This document shows positions 35,933-47,699 of a DNA stretch of 64,000 bases, one piece after another. Under the pieces are notes generated by a model that did not search any database, was not told the origin of the DNA, and saw nothing but the letters and a program-made list of their open reading frames with translations. This DNA is from Tenebrio molitor (taxonomy: Eukaryota; Arthropoda; Insecta; Coleoptera; Tenebrionidae). The translations under genes and the position numbers were made by a program. Location of the stretch: the NCBI RefSeq assembly GCF_963966145.1, contig NC_091053.1:11036001-11100000 (forward strand), read 5' to 3'. How positions within the stretch are numbered: the first letter of the stretch is position 1; the number at the start of each line of letters is the position of its first letter.

Positions 35933-36596
35933 TTATGGAAGGAAGTGCTGTTTTTTTAATCCAAAAATTTTTCCAAAGTAGGTACATATTGCGTAAGTGT
36001 AGGACTGCTTCCTGCCAAAATTTTGTGTGCCCCGGATTTTTGTAAACTCCACAAGCAAGAGGTTTCGCGCAACGTGGGCGAAATGTCCCTCCCTCCAAAT
36101 TATTATCAAAGAGTTTGTCAAAAAAGTTATTGTTTTTGCAGTTCCCAAGTCTTCATCATTTTGGTTTGTTCTACCTGTTAGTTAAAATATATATTAGATT
36201 ATTAACAACAATTGTTATTAGAAATTACCACAGTTAACAAACTAATAGCGTGATAGTTGAATTAATCATGATTATGACGACTCAAAACTTGAGTTGCATA
36301 GGACATCTTTTGGATCTTATCTGCATGTCCGTAATTTTGTGGAGGGCTCTTAATTCGCCCCACGCTGAATCATAAAGATTAACCTTCACTATATGGTCCA
36401 ATTTCACACTTAAAATTTCTTCGTTTACGTCCCAAACCAAATCTTTTGTTATCCTATAATTTCTAATTCCTTTAATAAGATAAGGTGTATCAAATAATGG
36501 TGTAATCTCTTGGTCTTGAAGTATTATTTTTCTTTCAATTTGTTGATTGTTTTCTATATAAATTTTGCTTGATTCTCTCAACAACAAATTTAGCAA
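35933..36596 (-). pseudogene. P-element-type transposase fragment in B'
   Basis: The minus strand encodes the same two pieces as element B: TPLFDTPYLIKGIRN...YDSAWGELRALHKIT (36,282-36,596) and LGTAKTITFLTNSL (35,933-36,148). Several replacements separate the two copies, but both share the same frameshift after QIRSKR. Neither THAP domain nor catalytic core is complete. Confidence 0.72.
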
Positions 36597-36789
36597 TCTT
36601 AGCAGCGGTACTACATTATTTGTGAACGTGACACAGTCTCATTTTGAATTACAAGATAGTGACGTAAATATTGACTTTTTAAAACATTTGCGCCCTCTTG
36701 CGGTGTGGTGAGGGTGCGCTAAACGATTTTCCAAAAATTTATTAGGGACTTTTCATTCTATAGTATTTTATTTTCTCTATGGGGAATTT

Positions 36790-37300
36790 TCAAAAACAGA
36801 CATTTATCGAATGCGACAGGCCGGATAAGAGACGAGTCTCTTATGAATCTAGGAGGCCGTGATTTGAACAGTTGTCATTTTTGTCCCAGCTTTTTTTGTT
36901 CACCGACCGTACATGTGTATATCTAGAAACGCCTTGTTTTATGCATTCGCTTTGCTCGTATATCAATTTTTGTATTCTTACTTGTTTTATAATAAATATT
37001 GTAACATTTTATTTGACCTTGTTTTGAATTATCACCCTAAAAAATTTTTGGAACCAGTGCGTTGTATAGACTCTCGGTAAAACTTTTTTTCGGCCACTAT
37101 AGATGGCGCTGAAACTTGTTACCAGTTGAACCTGAGAGTGGCCAATCTATTCTCTTCTTTATCTAGGGTTCTTTGCACGATACGTACGTACTCACCTACC
37201 TAAGTACATACGTGTCGGATACGTGTTTTAAAAACAGCTTTAATGTGCAAAGTCTTCATTTTAAAGTAATAAGCCTATACCTAATATCTAAAATAAGTTA
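36790..37300. other. No supported gene
   Basis: This is AT-rich DNA with an AATAAA near 36,988 and a short segment around 37,080-37,150 (CGGCCACTATAGATGGCGC) resembling an old repeat. I see no coding motif. Confidence 0.4.
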
Positions 37301-37383
37301 ATAGTTCAATGGCCAGTTTAGATACCCACAACGAAGATCTGTGAAGTGAAACTCTCGCCGACACAATTAAATTGGTTTAGGTG
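37270..37383 (+). repeat. Sequence shared with the array units
   Basis: CAATGGCCAGTTTAGATACC followed by TCTCGCCGACACAATTAAAT matches the region just before the Gypsy integrase in each unit (for example about 14,312-14,374). Here 16 extra bases lie in the middle. Upstream similarity (CCTAATATCTA) suggests the match extends to about 37,270. Downstream the two loci diverge at TTTAGGTG. Confidence 0.8.
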
Positions 37384-37562
37384 TTGTAACGGTCCGAATA
37401 GGTTCGATAAATTAAGAATTTTAATTTTAAAATAATTTCAACGAAATATTTTAAATACCGTTCATTTGTGACGGAAATGCTGGTCAGTTGTAAATTTTAT
37501 TGAAGCCGTGTCGGCACCACATTCCTCAAGTGAAATCTGCCAACCTTTCTTTGAAAATGCAG

Positions 37563-37851
37563 GTATAGTCCTACAGAAACTCTAGTGGAACCCGACTTTG
37601 GTCGTAAATTTATGTTTGTCACTTGAAAAATAGAATTTTATGCTGCAGCAATAATCCTACTAATAAATGCTAATGAGGGTTGTCAGTTTGGGGCTCGCAA
37701 TGTTCGCTTCAAGCAGGGATGTTACAGGTAATGGTAGTTGTATTTATGACAAAGGTTATTACTTGATAATAAAATCTTATTCTTCGGTTGTTGTTGGTAA
37801 ATTTACAACCAAAGTCGAATTCCACTAGAGTTTCTGTAGGACTATACACGT
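37563..37851. mobile_element. Fold-back MITE-like element
   Basis: Inverted arms of about 50 bp start TAGTCCTACAGAAACTCTAG (left 37,566-37,612, right 37,797-37,849) with TA at each outer edge. There is no coding capacity. A Tc1/mariner-type non-autonomous origin is likely. Confidence 0.6.
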
Positions 37852-38420
37852 CCTGTCCGAACACAACACAAAGATAACAGTTTTTATGGGAAAAGAAACA
37901 TTGCAAAATTTACTCGTTCGACAATTTGGGGAGTCCAGTTAAAATCAGGGGATAATTGAATTAACGAATTTGATGTTAGCAGGTTTCAAATTGAGAGAAC
38001 AACAAAATTAATGTTCATTAGGTTAATTTACTTTTTTTAGCATTCTCAAATTTGTGGCATATTTGTAATTAAAGGGCGAGAATTGCAAATTACAAACAGA
38101 GCGCTTTATCGTAGAAAATAACTAGAATCGTTTGCACTTTTAGTTAGAAAAGTAACAAAGCAAAGTAGAAAGGGAGTCGGTAGAAAGCATGGACAACACG
38201 GTAACGGTAAAGCCAGGTAGTCGTAGAAATCAGAGGTGTGAGTGAGAGAGAGAGAGAGAATGAAATTTACGAAGAAATTATTAATTAGAACGGTTTTGGG
38301 GAATCAAACCAATGTAGAACAATTTTTAAAAGTAGCAGAACAACAGAACTTAGTTGTATGAAATGGCACTTGCGTAACAGCGTTTCAAGCCCAATTTAAG
38401 TTTCAAAATAAGGTTAATTT

Positions 38421-38520
38421 GTTCCATTTTAATTATGTTTGTTTCATTTTAATTATGTTTGTTTCATTTTAATTATGTTTGTTGCATTTTAATTATGTTT
38501 GTTTCATTTAAATTCTGTTT
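38421..38520. repeat. Minisatellite, 5 x 20 bp
   Basis: GTTTCATTTTAATTATGTTT is repeated five times in exact 20 bp register with few substitutions. A looser duplication of the following ~60 bp (TTATTGTATAGAGTC) occurs at 38,540-38,580 and 38,625-38,665. Confidence 0.93.
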
Positions 38521-39849
38521 AATTCTTGGTGCTGATTTTTATTATTGTATAGAGTCGGTAATTCAGTGTTCCTGTTTAATTCTATTTGTTCCATTTTTAA
38601 TTGTGTTTGTTTCTTGATGTTGAGGTTTATTATTGTATAGAGTCAGTAATTTAGTGTTCTTTTTCAGAGTTCTAATTCAACAACAAATTATGTACATTCG
38701 GTCTGGTCCTAACAAAAGTCTAAATTTAAACATTTAAATTAATGGTGGAAAACGGAAACTGTAATTTCAAAAGTTCTAGAGATATCGAAAGGGTGTCGCG
38801 GTCGGTGTAAAGTAGAACAGAGCTGATTGGTCACTTTGGTCAAGTAGGGGTTGCGAAAGTGGGGTGCGCCAGAAATGATAAAACCGATTGCGGGACGGGA
38901 AACAAGACTTTTTTGATTCACTCGGGGTTTGATCTCCAAAGTAGCCGGAGGTACGTTCAGTACTTCCAGCAGCCATTTTGTGACCACGTTCTTTACATTC
39001 ACAAGGTAAATTATTTCTCTAATGCTTGTACATTATTTGGAGTCGCGATTTAATTAGTCAAACAGCATTTAGTTCTTTATCGTTCTAAAGTAAAGATGAT
39101 ATTATTTTCTTTGAGATTTTGATGACCACGTGACTCTTTAGAATCTTATATTAATTTCTTTATCGCGAAGTATGTGATCTTCTTGCATTTACCGATTGGG
39201 GAAACGTGCTCTTGTCAAGGGGAACCAGTATGTAATTATTATAAAACATTTCCATTCATTATTTATGTCTTGGATTCTCGAGTTCGGGAAGCTACCGCCA
39301 GTGTCCGTCGCACTCAATAAGCTGTGGTCCGGCGTAAGAGCACAAAATTAGCCACCCCCAAGGGGGCCAGCGACCAAACTAGGCCAGCTGACACGTGAAG
39401 AGAGGTACCCTTTGGCCCTGTTAGAACCTTTTTTCCCTTTTATTTTCGACCACCGGAGTAGACCGGGGTGATCTATGAGATTCCAGGGCATCGCGTCGGG
39501 TTCAATTCAATTGGGGAAACAAGTCAAATCTAAATCGGATCACATAGTTCGCATCTCAAACTCGTATAATGCTGTTCGCGCCATAAACTCCTTTATTTGC
39601 CCAGCTTAGTCATTTATTCATGAGTCAGATCTCAATTCGAGGGGCGCGAGTCAAATCTCATTGGGTCAAATTTCCACCAAATTCTGTTATTAAATTCATT
39701 TATTTATTTCTATCATTTGTTGGGACCAAACTCCACCACACTCGATTATTTGTTAAATAAAATTTAAGTGAAGTGTGCGCAATCGTTTTAATTTCATCTT
39801 TGAAAACCTTCGAAAGGTACGGCCTCTCGTTAGAGCCTAATTAAACAAA
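38521..39849. other. No supported gene; GC-richer segment near 39,270-39,500
   Basis: The short frames here lack recognisable motifs. The segment 39,270-39,500 is GC-richer than its neighbours and reads like the R-U5/leader region of an LTR element, but no matching termini or duplication was found. Confidence 0.35.
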
Positions 39850-39989
39850 ATGAAAAATAAAACACAACGTAGGATCCATAAATATTTCTTTTCTCATTAT
39901 TTTTGTTTCGAATTTTTCCGCAAAAATAACATCCGAGGGAATGCGGCAACCAACAATACACCAAATCAGGGAGAAAAAAAAAATCATCG

Positions 39990-40135
39990 AGGAAAAGTCA
40001 AGGAAGTCGAAAGGTGTGAATACAAATCCAGGCAAACGGGGAATTTAAAACGACATAAACAACACACGCCCGTCGAAAAAACAGAACGGTTTGAGTGCGA
40101 AGTGTGAGTATCAAACTAAACAACAGAGATATTTC
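39990..40135 (+). pseudogene. Decayed C2H2 zinc-finger fragment
   Basis: The frame reads CEYKSRQTGNLKRHKQHTPVEKTERFEC and then, after a frameshift near the TGA at 40,105, CEYQTKQQRYFK. The spacing of CEYK...LKRHK..H and the following linker fits insect poly-C2H2 proteins, but the first cysteine of the first finger is missing. It is a fragment of two fingers with no promoter or start that can be defended. Confidence 0.5.
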
Positions 40136-40508
40136 AAAATGTTCGAAATTATATGCCTTGTTAACTGCTCATGGTTTAGAGAAAAATGTATCACATATTT
40201 ATTATCTGTTAGATTTATTGTCCAACCACAATTTGCAAAACATTTGCACAAAGGAATTTCCATTGTTGAATATTTTGCAAAACCATCAAACTGTTGTATC
40301 ATGCATTGATCAATTTGTATGTAATGTTTCATACATAGCTGACTACAAAAAGCTTCAGATAGCGATTTTGTCGTTGAAATCAAATAAAGATGTTTTATAT
40401 AGATTTAAGCCTCATGAAAATGTTAAACACTCCCAAATATTACAATGGGTAAAGGAAAACATATCCAAAGGAAGCAGCGATCCAGAGGCTCAGCTAGGTT
40501 GGACTTGA
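40095..40508 (+). CDS. Unassigned 137-codon frame
   Basis: The frame begins in the decayed zinc-finger region and continues with a helical, leucine-rich stretch (LYALLTAHGLEKNVSHIYYL, then LQNICTKEFPLLNILQNHQ). It ends PEAQLGWT at 40,508. Spacing of hydrophobic residues is protein-like, and the frame is long for AT-rich DNA, but I recognise no family. It could be an exon of a captured host gene or part of an element's open frame. Confidence 0.35.
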   Translation: MRSVSIKLNNRDISKCSKLYALLTAHGLEKNVSHIYYLLDLLSNHNLQNICTKEFPLLNILQNHQTVVSCIDQFVCNVSYIADYKKLQIAILSLKSNKDVLYRFKPHENVKHSQILQWVKENISKGSSDPEAQLGWT

Positions 40509-41796
40509 GGTCCAGACTCAGCGAGATGGCCATCAACAAAGCTCCAGGATTATAAAGAAACTTTGACTCTGTTAACATTATTATCATCATCTATTCAATA
40601 ATAGTTATTTATGTATTAAGGGCGTAATGAAGGCGTTTGTGGCCCGCGGCGTGACATTGGGGCCCGAGACGTCAGTCGAGGGCCATAACACGGTAAGGGC
40701 CACAAACGCCAATTATGCCCGTGGTACATACAAAATTTTATGTCCGGTCGAAGTTATGAATTTTATAAGAATTTAGGTAGATTCAATTTTAAAATAACGA
40801 CACAAAAATCAGGAAGGTGGAATAAGCCAGTTATTGTTATTACTGTAGTAACGGCATAAACAAGGGCCATAAAAACGTTTACAGTCCGGGGCTATAATAT
40901 ACTGAATTACGCCCTAAAAACTAGTCCATAAGTAGGCAAAATTCGCCCGATCGGACATAAAACACTTTTTCATATTTTTTTTGCCTTTTATTTATAAATT
41001 TTCGTACATAATTAAGGTGCTACAACTATTTATCTTAAATACTACCTAAGTAATAATAACGGATTTATTAGGGAACCTAACATATTTCCAGAGTTTTTGG
41101 CCCATGGTACAGGGTTATTATAAATGTTTGTAGTCAACGAGCCCATGAAAACAAATGAAATTTTTTCTTTTGCCGTTCCATAGTTCAATACGAAAATGAT
41201 ACGAAGTAGATTATTATTCTTGACATTAGGAGGTTATATTTACCTTCAAAAAATTCGTTTAAAGAGATTGTTCCAACGTTTTAATACCGTGAGTAACAGT
41301 GACTTAAATCCATCAAGACGGGATTTGTTATCAAAGTGAATTTTAAAGTTCATATGGTTCAATCCATCTCATACGGACAATAAAATTTTATTTTCTCTAT
41401 TTCAGTTTTGTAAACCTATCCACTGGTGTTTAACCACAGGTGTGTAGAACTGAATTGTTGCTGTTAAATTATTCAATGGGTACTGAATCATTTTTGTTTT
41501 AAAAGTTTCGAGGAAACAATGTTAAGTACCACAAGATTCCAAAACTGTTGATGGAAAATGAGAGAATGAAATCATTGTAAATAGACATTTTATTTATGTG
41601 TTATATGGCAACAAATTAAAGCTATTTAACTGTCCAGTAAGGTTTCATTGTTGTTAATGTGCATTAAATGATTTCCAATGTTATAATGTGGAGGAGCAGG
41701 ATACAGAAGATGGGCGACGTCAGACAGGTGCATGTGTTGATCCAATCTGGAATAGTTGTTAATGAAATCAGCAACAAATATGGAAGAGGAGGTATA
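40509..41796. other. No gene; contains a MITE-like palindrome at about 40,618-40,917
   Basis: AAGGGCGTAAT at 40,618 and the inverted ATTACGCCCT ending near 40,917 could be termini of a ~300 bp element. Within it, GGCGTTTGTGGCC (40,632) and GGCCACAAACGCC (about 40,699) form a strong stem. A second, weaker pair TTTATGTCCG at 40,739 and inverted at 40,956 lies across its right end. The remainder to 41,796 is AT-rich with no coding signal. Confidence 0.45.
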
Positions 41797-41804
41797 CTTA
41801 TTAG

Positions 41805-44509
41805 TAGGGCCCGGATTTTAGGCAATTAAAAAGTCGGAAATAGGTGCCTAAAATAGTCCCTTAAACTACTGCAAATAGTCCCTTAAAAACTGAAAATAAG
41901 CCATACTAGGTCCTTAAAGTTGTGGTTAATTAAATTAAAAAATGTGTTTTTAAAGTTTTAAGTAGGTACACACAACAAGATATTTACTAATTATTTTTTA
42001 TTAATTAATATACAATACTACAAGTTTGTTAGTTATTTACATTGTTACGTATTTACATTGCATACAAGATATTGCTCTAAATTTTCTACTTTAAAACATT
42101 GTCGGTTATCCACCAAAATGGACTTATATTTTGAAAAACTTCTTTCTACCTCGCAAGAGGTAATGGGCGCAAATTTGTAATAAATTTCTTCCATTTTGGT
42201 GTCATGTTCCGGCACATCTTCACCTCTAAAAATTCTTGCCAATTCTAGAAGAAATTTGTATCCAGGATTTTTTTCAGTAACATCTTCAAGTTTTTTTAAT
42301 GCTACTGCTGCTACAGGGCCTGGAGATTTTTTTAGGGAGGTAAATACGTTTTCAACAATTTTGATTGAATCGGTTAAAGGTAACCCATTTTTTTCCAATT
42401 GAGTAATACTTTCGCAGATTATTTTAAAATTACTGCGAACATAAATTAATTGGTTTTTTATTCCGGGTTTCTTCATTATAGACTGTGCTTTTTGAATAGC
42501 AACAGCAGAACTTCCATCAAAGGACATGACAACCTGTGAGTAGTTAAAAACAGTTTAACAATCAATTAATTTGCTTATCTTTTATATACTTACTTCTTTA
42601 ATGGAATCAAAGTGTTCGCTGTAAAACATAGCAGCCTGAAGCCATGTTCCCCATCGTGTTAAAATTGGCTGTGGAGGCAGTGGCATTTCTTTTAGTTTTT
42701 CTTTGTACATTTCAACTCTCAAAGGTGCCTTAACGAAAATTTTTTTCACGTTCGAAATTAAATTATCCACATCTTCATATTGATAGCGAATTTTTTCAGC
42801 CACTAGATTTAAAGCATGCGCTAAGCATGTGACATGCACAATTTTTGGATAAAACACCTTAAGGTGTCTACCAGATTTTATCATATATGGTGCTCCATCC
42901 GTTACAAACAAAAGAAACTTTTCAGCAACAACTCTGGTACTCCACAAGATTTCTACGCATAGAAATTTTAAATCAAAATAAATTTAAAAAAGTGAAAAAC
43001 CCTTACCTAAAGATTGATTTACGAATCTAGCTATTGTCTCATGATTTGTTCTTTCTAATTGTTTAGACGCCAAAAGATAAGATTTTCCAGGTTCATCTTC
43101 TGAAAGTTTCCCAACCAGACAATTCGCCACATATCGCCCAAGTGCATCTGTTGTTTCGTCAACTGAAACCCATATGTTAAAAGGATCCAGCTCATTCCGA
43201 ATGCGGTCAATAGTCTAAAAGTGAAAATAATTTTAAATTAAATATTAAAAGATAGTATGTTCATACATCTTTGTAGCATTTTGGTAAATAATTTTTCCGT
43301 AAAGTAGACTCATCCGGAATTTTTCTACCACAATATTTTGTCAGAAAATTCTGAAACGCAGGATTTTGTAGTTTGTGCCATGGTATATTGGCAGCTAAAA
43401 AGACGTTACAAAGTTCCATATTGAATGTACTATTTGCCGATTCCTCCAAGTTCTGTGTCAGCAACGTTTGCCGAAGCGGTGTCATAATGTTCTCTTTATG
43501 GATGGCCGTTTGCTCATGCTGTTGCAAGTGACATTTTTTTTCGCATATAAACTACAAAAAATAAAATTTTCAAATAAGTAAAAAATATAAAATGACATAT
43601 TTTTAATTATGCTTAACTTACCAGTTTACCACAAGCTTTACAAAACATTTCTCGGGTTGATTTTATTTCATATAAATCTTTCTTGCTTGTCCACTGTAAT
43701 ATTTTTTCGCGTAAACTAATTTTTTGTTTCGGCATTATGTTCACTTTAAACAGGTTCACAAGAAACACGACCACTGCACGGAGATAAAGTAAACGAGAAA
43801 TGACAAATTTGTAATGCTTATATTTACGTCTCCCACCAAATTTCAGAGGAGATGGTTAATTTTATATTTCTTAAATTTTTAGAAAATGACACCCTTAAGG
43901 TTTCTCTTATTGTTTCACTTCGGGATTTTAATTTTCGTTTTTATGGCAAGGACCATTTTATAAACGTTAAAGCTTCTAACAATACCTAAGTATCAGAAAA
44001 CATTAGACCGCGTATACCTGCACCCCTTCGAACAGAGGCAAACAGATAAACTCTGTAATTTATGCCAGTCCAGTCTAATGGTTTGTGGTACTTAGGTATT
44101 GTCGGAGTATTTACCGCTGACATCATGGTCCCAACCGTAAAAGCGAAAAAGTAATTCCTGTATTGTACTGCACTTTGTACATTTCAGTAATTACATCTCC
44201 TTAAATTTTAAAATCATAAAGCATTGTAAATTTTATTGAGGTACCACTTTTACATTTTCAATACCGTAAACTTCCCAGAATTCGAAAATTGGGAAAAAAC
44301 CGCAAAAATGAAATTGATTTTTGGTCATTTTAGGCATGTTCAGGCAGTTAAAAGGTAAAATAGGTATTTAAAGGGCATTTTAGGCCGAATAGGCAGAATC
44401 AAATATGGCTCTAATTACTCTAATTAAGCCAGAAATTATTTATAGACAAGTTTCATACATGTGCCTTAAAAAATAAAAATAGTCCATTTTGCCTAAAATC
44501 CGGGCCCTA
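41805..44509 (-). mobile_element. Complete hAT transposon (2,705 bp)
   Basis: Inverted termini read TAGGGCCCGGATTTTAGGCA on both ends, and the 8 bp duplication CTTATTAG lies at 41,797-41,804 and 44,510-44,517. One five-exon transposase gene runs on the minus strand. Termini, duplication and coding frame are all preserved, which no other element here shows. Confidence 0.95.
42045..43735 (-). CDS. hAT transposase, five exons, apparently intact
   Basis: Minus-strand exons: 43,735-43,622, 43,551-43,267, 43,214-43,007, 42,952-42,594 and 42,533-42,045. Each intron has GT...AG borders and the phases join without a stop, giving 484 residues. The N-terminus (FCKACGKL, then CHLQQHEQTAIH) is a BED/CGGBP1-like C2H2 finger that would bind the transposon ends. 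Catalytic-core landmarks are VSVDETTDA (D), FVTDGAPYM (D), CLAHALN and RWGTWLQ. The C-terminus has the dimerisation/E motif SCEVERSFSKYK. Length is slightly short for hAT proteins but comparable to compact CGGBP1-like members. The start MPKQK is the first ATG in frame with the zinc finger. Cuts and pastes the element in the nucleus. Confidence 0.88.
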
Positions 44510-44567
44510 CTTATTAGTTCTAACGTCTCCCTGAGTACAATCAGGTTATGAACTTACAGCAGGACCA

Positions 44568-44743
44568 CAAGGGCGTAGTAAAGGGGGAGGCCAGGTGGGC
44601 CCGGCCCACCCCAGAAGCCTTCTGGCCCACTCCAGAATAAAAGTAAAACACATTAAAAACAAGATACATCTGCAATATCTATCTATCATCTGTCTGGTTT
44701 AAAGTCTGGCCCACCCCAGCAAAAAATCATTGCTACGCCCTTG
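44568..44743. mobile_element. 176 bp hAT-type MITE
   Basis: The ends are CAAGGGCGTAG and, inverted, CAAGGGCGTAGCAATG, with the 8 bp duplication CAGGACCA at 44,560-44,567 and 44,744-44,751. The repeated GGCCCACCCC motif is typical of GC-rich short hAT MITEs. It interrupts the mariner-type transposase relic. Confidence 0.88.
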
Positions 44744-44751
44744 CAGGACCA

Positions 44752-45170
44752 TGCCTTGTTGGAAAAGAATGACAAATCCAAAGTTCTGTTATCATTTAGG
44801 TTGTTTAAAAACCAGCTGCAATATGCAACACGACGTGGATAATCTGCTGGTTTCAGTTCTTGAAACAATGACATTTTATAAGGGTGCAAATTTAATCTTT
44901 TCTTCACAATTTTCTGACATGTGCTCAGTGCTACACCTGACTGTGCTGACAGCAATGATGTTCTGGGATTTTGTTCCATTCTCTCTCTCAAAACTTCACC
45001 AACTTGAAGCCTTCTCGATGACTTTTCCTTTGAAGCATCTCTAGTTTTGTCTATGCACAATCCATCGAATGTGGGTCATTAAAGATTGTTCCTCTATCTC
45101 TAAATTAGGAAACTTTGCGAGATATTGATCCTTACATGATTGCATTCTGTTTTCATCTCGTACACCATTT
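44752..45170 (-). pseudogene. Mariner/IS630-type transposase, N-terminal part
   Basis: The minus strand reads an HTH region (LRERMEQNPRTSLLSAQSGV, then STCQKIVKKRLNLHPYKMSL) and the start of the DDE core (RRVAYCSWFLNNL...LDLSFFSNKAW). The usual first catalytic aspartate (FFSDEAW) is N here. A few more codons upstream, to about 45,170, fit the N-terminus with a stop between. The MITE at 44,568-44,743 and the hAT element cut off the rest, and no second catalytic motif is seen. The element is dead. Confidence 0.75.
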
Positions 45171-45600
45171 TAATAAAATGAAATAATAATGAAAGTAGTC
45201 TGTTCCACGGTGTACCCCATTGCAATCCTAAAAATCCTTTTTATCCTAAAAAAATGTGTTTAGGAGAAACTGATAATTAGAAGAGAGAATTTGGAAGAGA
45301 ACAGTTAACCTGAAAATAAATTTACTTGAAACTTACAGAATTTTACTAACCTAACCTTGATCACTGTTGTATACTCATCGTCGTCGTCTGTGGTCTTAAC
45401 ACTCTTAACTTTTACTAAAGACTTATTTTGATTCGAAGGAAAAAAATGCGGTAATCAAGTGATTTGACATTAACAGCGACTTTTACCGTTTCAGTTGGTC
45501 AGGAGCTCACTCATACCAATATTCCACTAGATACAGTGCAGAATCGAAACAAGGCGGCACAAATTCATGGCCTACTTGGACTACAAACATTTATAATAAC
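45171..45600. other. No supported gene
   Basis: This is AT-rich spacer between the mariner relic and the R4-like LINE. I see no termini or coding motifs. Confidence 0.4.
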
Positions 45601-45639
45601 CCTGTATAACATATCTGAAACCAAAAGATTTCGATACTA

Positions 45640-46473
45640 AAAATCCATCAAAATATAGGCCAATCACATGTCTGCCTACAATTTGCATTAAAGTAATAAT
45701 TTACGACCATTGTCAAAAATTAAATATACTTAATGAAGAACAAAAAGGTTGTGTTAAGGAGTGTTTTGGTTGTAAAGAACAACTCATAATAGATACGGTA
45801 ATAATGGAACAAGCTAGAAAAAATAATAGAAATATTTATACCGCATTCATAGACTACAAAAAAGCTTATGATTCAGTACCACATTCATGGTTAATTAAAA
45901 TTCTTAAAATTTATAAAATTAATTTGGATATTATTAACTTTTTATCCCATGTTATAACATTTTGGAGAACTACTTTAAATTTAACAATAAACAACACTAA
46001 ATTAAAATTCGAGCCTATTCAAATTAAACGGGGAATTTATCAAGGAGATTCTTTAAGTCCTTTATGGTTTTGTCTAGCCATTAATCCTTTGACAAATCTA
46101 TTAAATAGCACTGGATATGGTTTCAATATTAGACTTATCCAAATCACTATCCAAATTAAATCACCTTCTTTATATGGATGACATAAAACTTTATGCATCT
46201 AAAAAGAATCACATTTTATCTTTACTAACAATAACTGAAAATTTCTCAAATGATATTGGCATGAGTTTTGGTATTGATAAGTGTAAAACGCAATCAATAT
46301 GTCGCGGTCATTACGAAAATTTAGAACATATAACTAAAGAAGGAGAAATCATTGAAAATTTAAATAAAGGAGAATTTGATAAATATTTAGGTATTAATCA
46401 ATCAAATCATATTCAACATCCAATTATAAAAGAAAATTTAGAAAAACAATTTTATTTAAGGATTAAATCTTAA
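45640..46473 (+). pseudogene. R4/Dong-like reverse transcriptase part
   Basis: RT motifs run in order: NPSKYRPITCLPT, EEQKGC, FIDYKKAYDSVPHSWL, RGIYQGDSLSPLWFCLAINPL and the active-site YMDD. The last is followed by IKLYASKKNHI and a thumb region GMSFGIDKCKT. The frame shifts once between 46,140 and 46,150. Coding stops at 46,473 just where the other LINE begins. These motifs match the R2/R4 branch, whose members use a restriction-like endonuclease. Confidence 0.82.
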
Positions 46474-47690
46474 TTGGCTTATACCTTAATCAAGAACTGT
46501 CTTTTCATACCAAAATTTAATTTTTTATTAAGAACAACTCCTTTTTGGAAATTTTCTAATTACGTTAATTCCATTGATTCTTCTTTAAAGTCTTCTTTAG
46601 AAAAAATACTTAATTTACGTTTAACTGATTTACAATGGTGTCAGTCCACTTTACCGATTAGATTTGGTGGACTGGGAAGAATTCGCCGCATTTCCGATAT
46701 TTGCCTCCCTGCTTTCCTATCTTCAGTTCATGGTGTTAAAAAGCTTGTTTCTCAATTACTAAATTCAAAGGATAATGAGCTTATTATTCACCATTATGAT
46801 GAAGCTTTAGCAGTCTGGGATGCAGAAAATGAGAACGAAAGACCAACAATTCCACAATTTCAGAAGAATTGGGATAATATCATTATCAAAAGAATAATTG
46901 ACAATGACTTAATCTTTAATTCATCTAGGGACTTGGCTCGTTTTAAGGCTTTGCAATGCAGAGAATCAGGATCTTGGTTACATGCATTACCTTCTCCTAA
47001 TATTGGTACTCTTTTAGATAACACTTCCTTCCAAGTTTGTATTGGTTTAAGATTGTATCTTTGTACACCTCATATTTGCAAATGCAGTGCGATCGTTGAT
47101 GAAATTGGTATTCACGGTCTAAGTTGTTCCAAAAGCAGTGGTAGATTTTCAAGACACACTGAAATTAATTCTATTATCAACCGGTCTTTGACTTCTATTC
47201 ATGTTAATTCAACTTTAGAACCAAACGGACTATCTCGTGATGACGGAAAACGCCCTGATGGCATGACTTTAGTACCGTGGATTAAAGGTCAACCTTTGGT
47301 TTGGGACGTTACTGTCGTAGATACACTTGCAGACAGTTACGTATTGAAAACATCTGAAGTCTCAGGTTTTGCCGCTGAAATGGCTTGCAAATATAGTTCA
47401 ATTATTTCGTCAGGCTACATATTTAAAGGTTTAGCCTTTGAAACCTTAGGCCCTTGGTGCAAAGAAACAATAGATTTCATTAATGTCATCGGAGACCGAC
47501 TTATCGCGGAATCAGGGGATTCAAAATCTAAGAAATTCCTTTTTGAGAGGATTTCCCTTGCCATTCAACGTGGAAACGCTGCAAGCATTCGGGGCACTTT
47601 TCCGGATTCCGCATTATTATCGGAAATTTTCGTATTGTAAATGAAAAATGTTATTTTATGTTAAATTTTAAAATCAAAATTAAACGATAA
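46474..47690 (+). pseudogene. 3' part of a second LINE family: RT thumb and restriction-like endonuclease
   Basis: A 388-codon frame opens with LIKNCLFIPKFNFLLRTTPFW and the motif LPIRFGGLGRIRRISDICLPAFLSS, the post-RT region of a widespread LINE group. Then come CTPHICKCS...HGLSCSKSSGRFSRH, a CCHC-like cluster, and KRPDGMTLVPW...LVWDVTVVD, a PD-D pattern of a restriction-like endonuclease. The frame ends at 47,640, followed by a short AT-rich tail. Continuation of R4 on both sides shows this is an insertion. A related 3' fragment lies inverted at about 58,710-58,850. The frame itself has no internal stop. Confidence 0.72.
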
Positions 47691-47699
47691 TAATTTAAT

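Larger units (their letters stand above)
34029..36781 (-). mobile_element. P-like element B' (inverted relative of B) with solo LTR
   Basis: The left end is CGTAGACAAAATAAGAAC (one base off the B terminus), and the right end, inverted, is CATAGAGAAAATAAAATACT. The 8 bp duplication GGGAATTT is at 34,021-34,028 and 36,782-36,789. Without the solo LTR it is about 1,428 bp against 1,476 bp for B and closely similar throughout. Confidence 0.87.

Noticed and set aside
38739..39053. Overlapping frames of 60-90 codons on both strands
   Set aside because: Mutual shadows without motifs.
37381..39847. Possible 2.4 kb LTR from TGTTGTAACGG to a CA near 39,847
   Set aside because: TG...CA ends can be drawn, but no target duplication, polypurine tract or primer site supports them.
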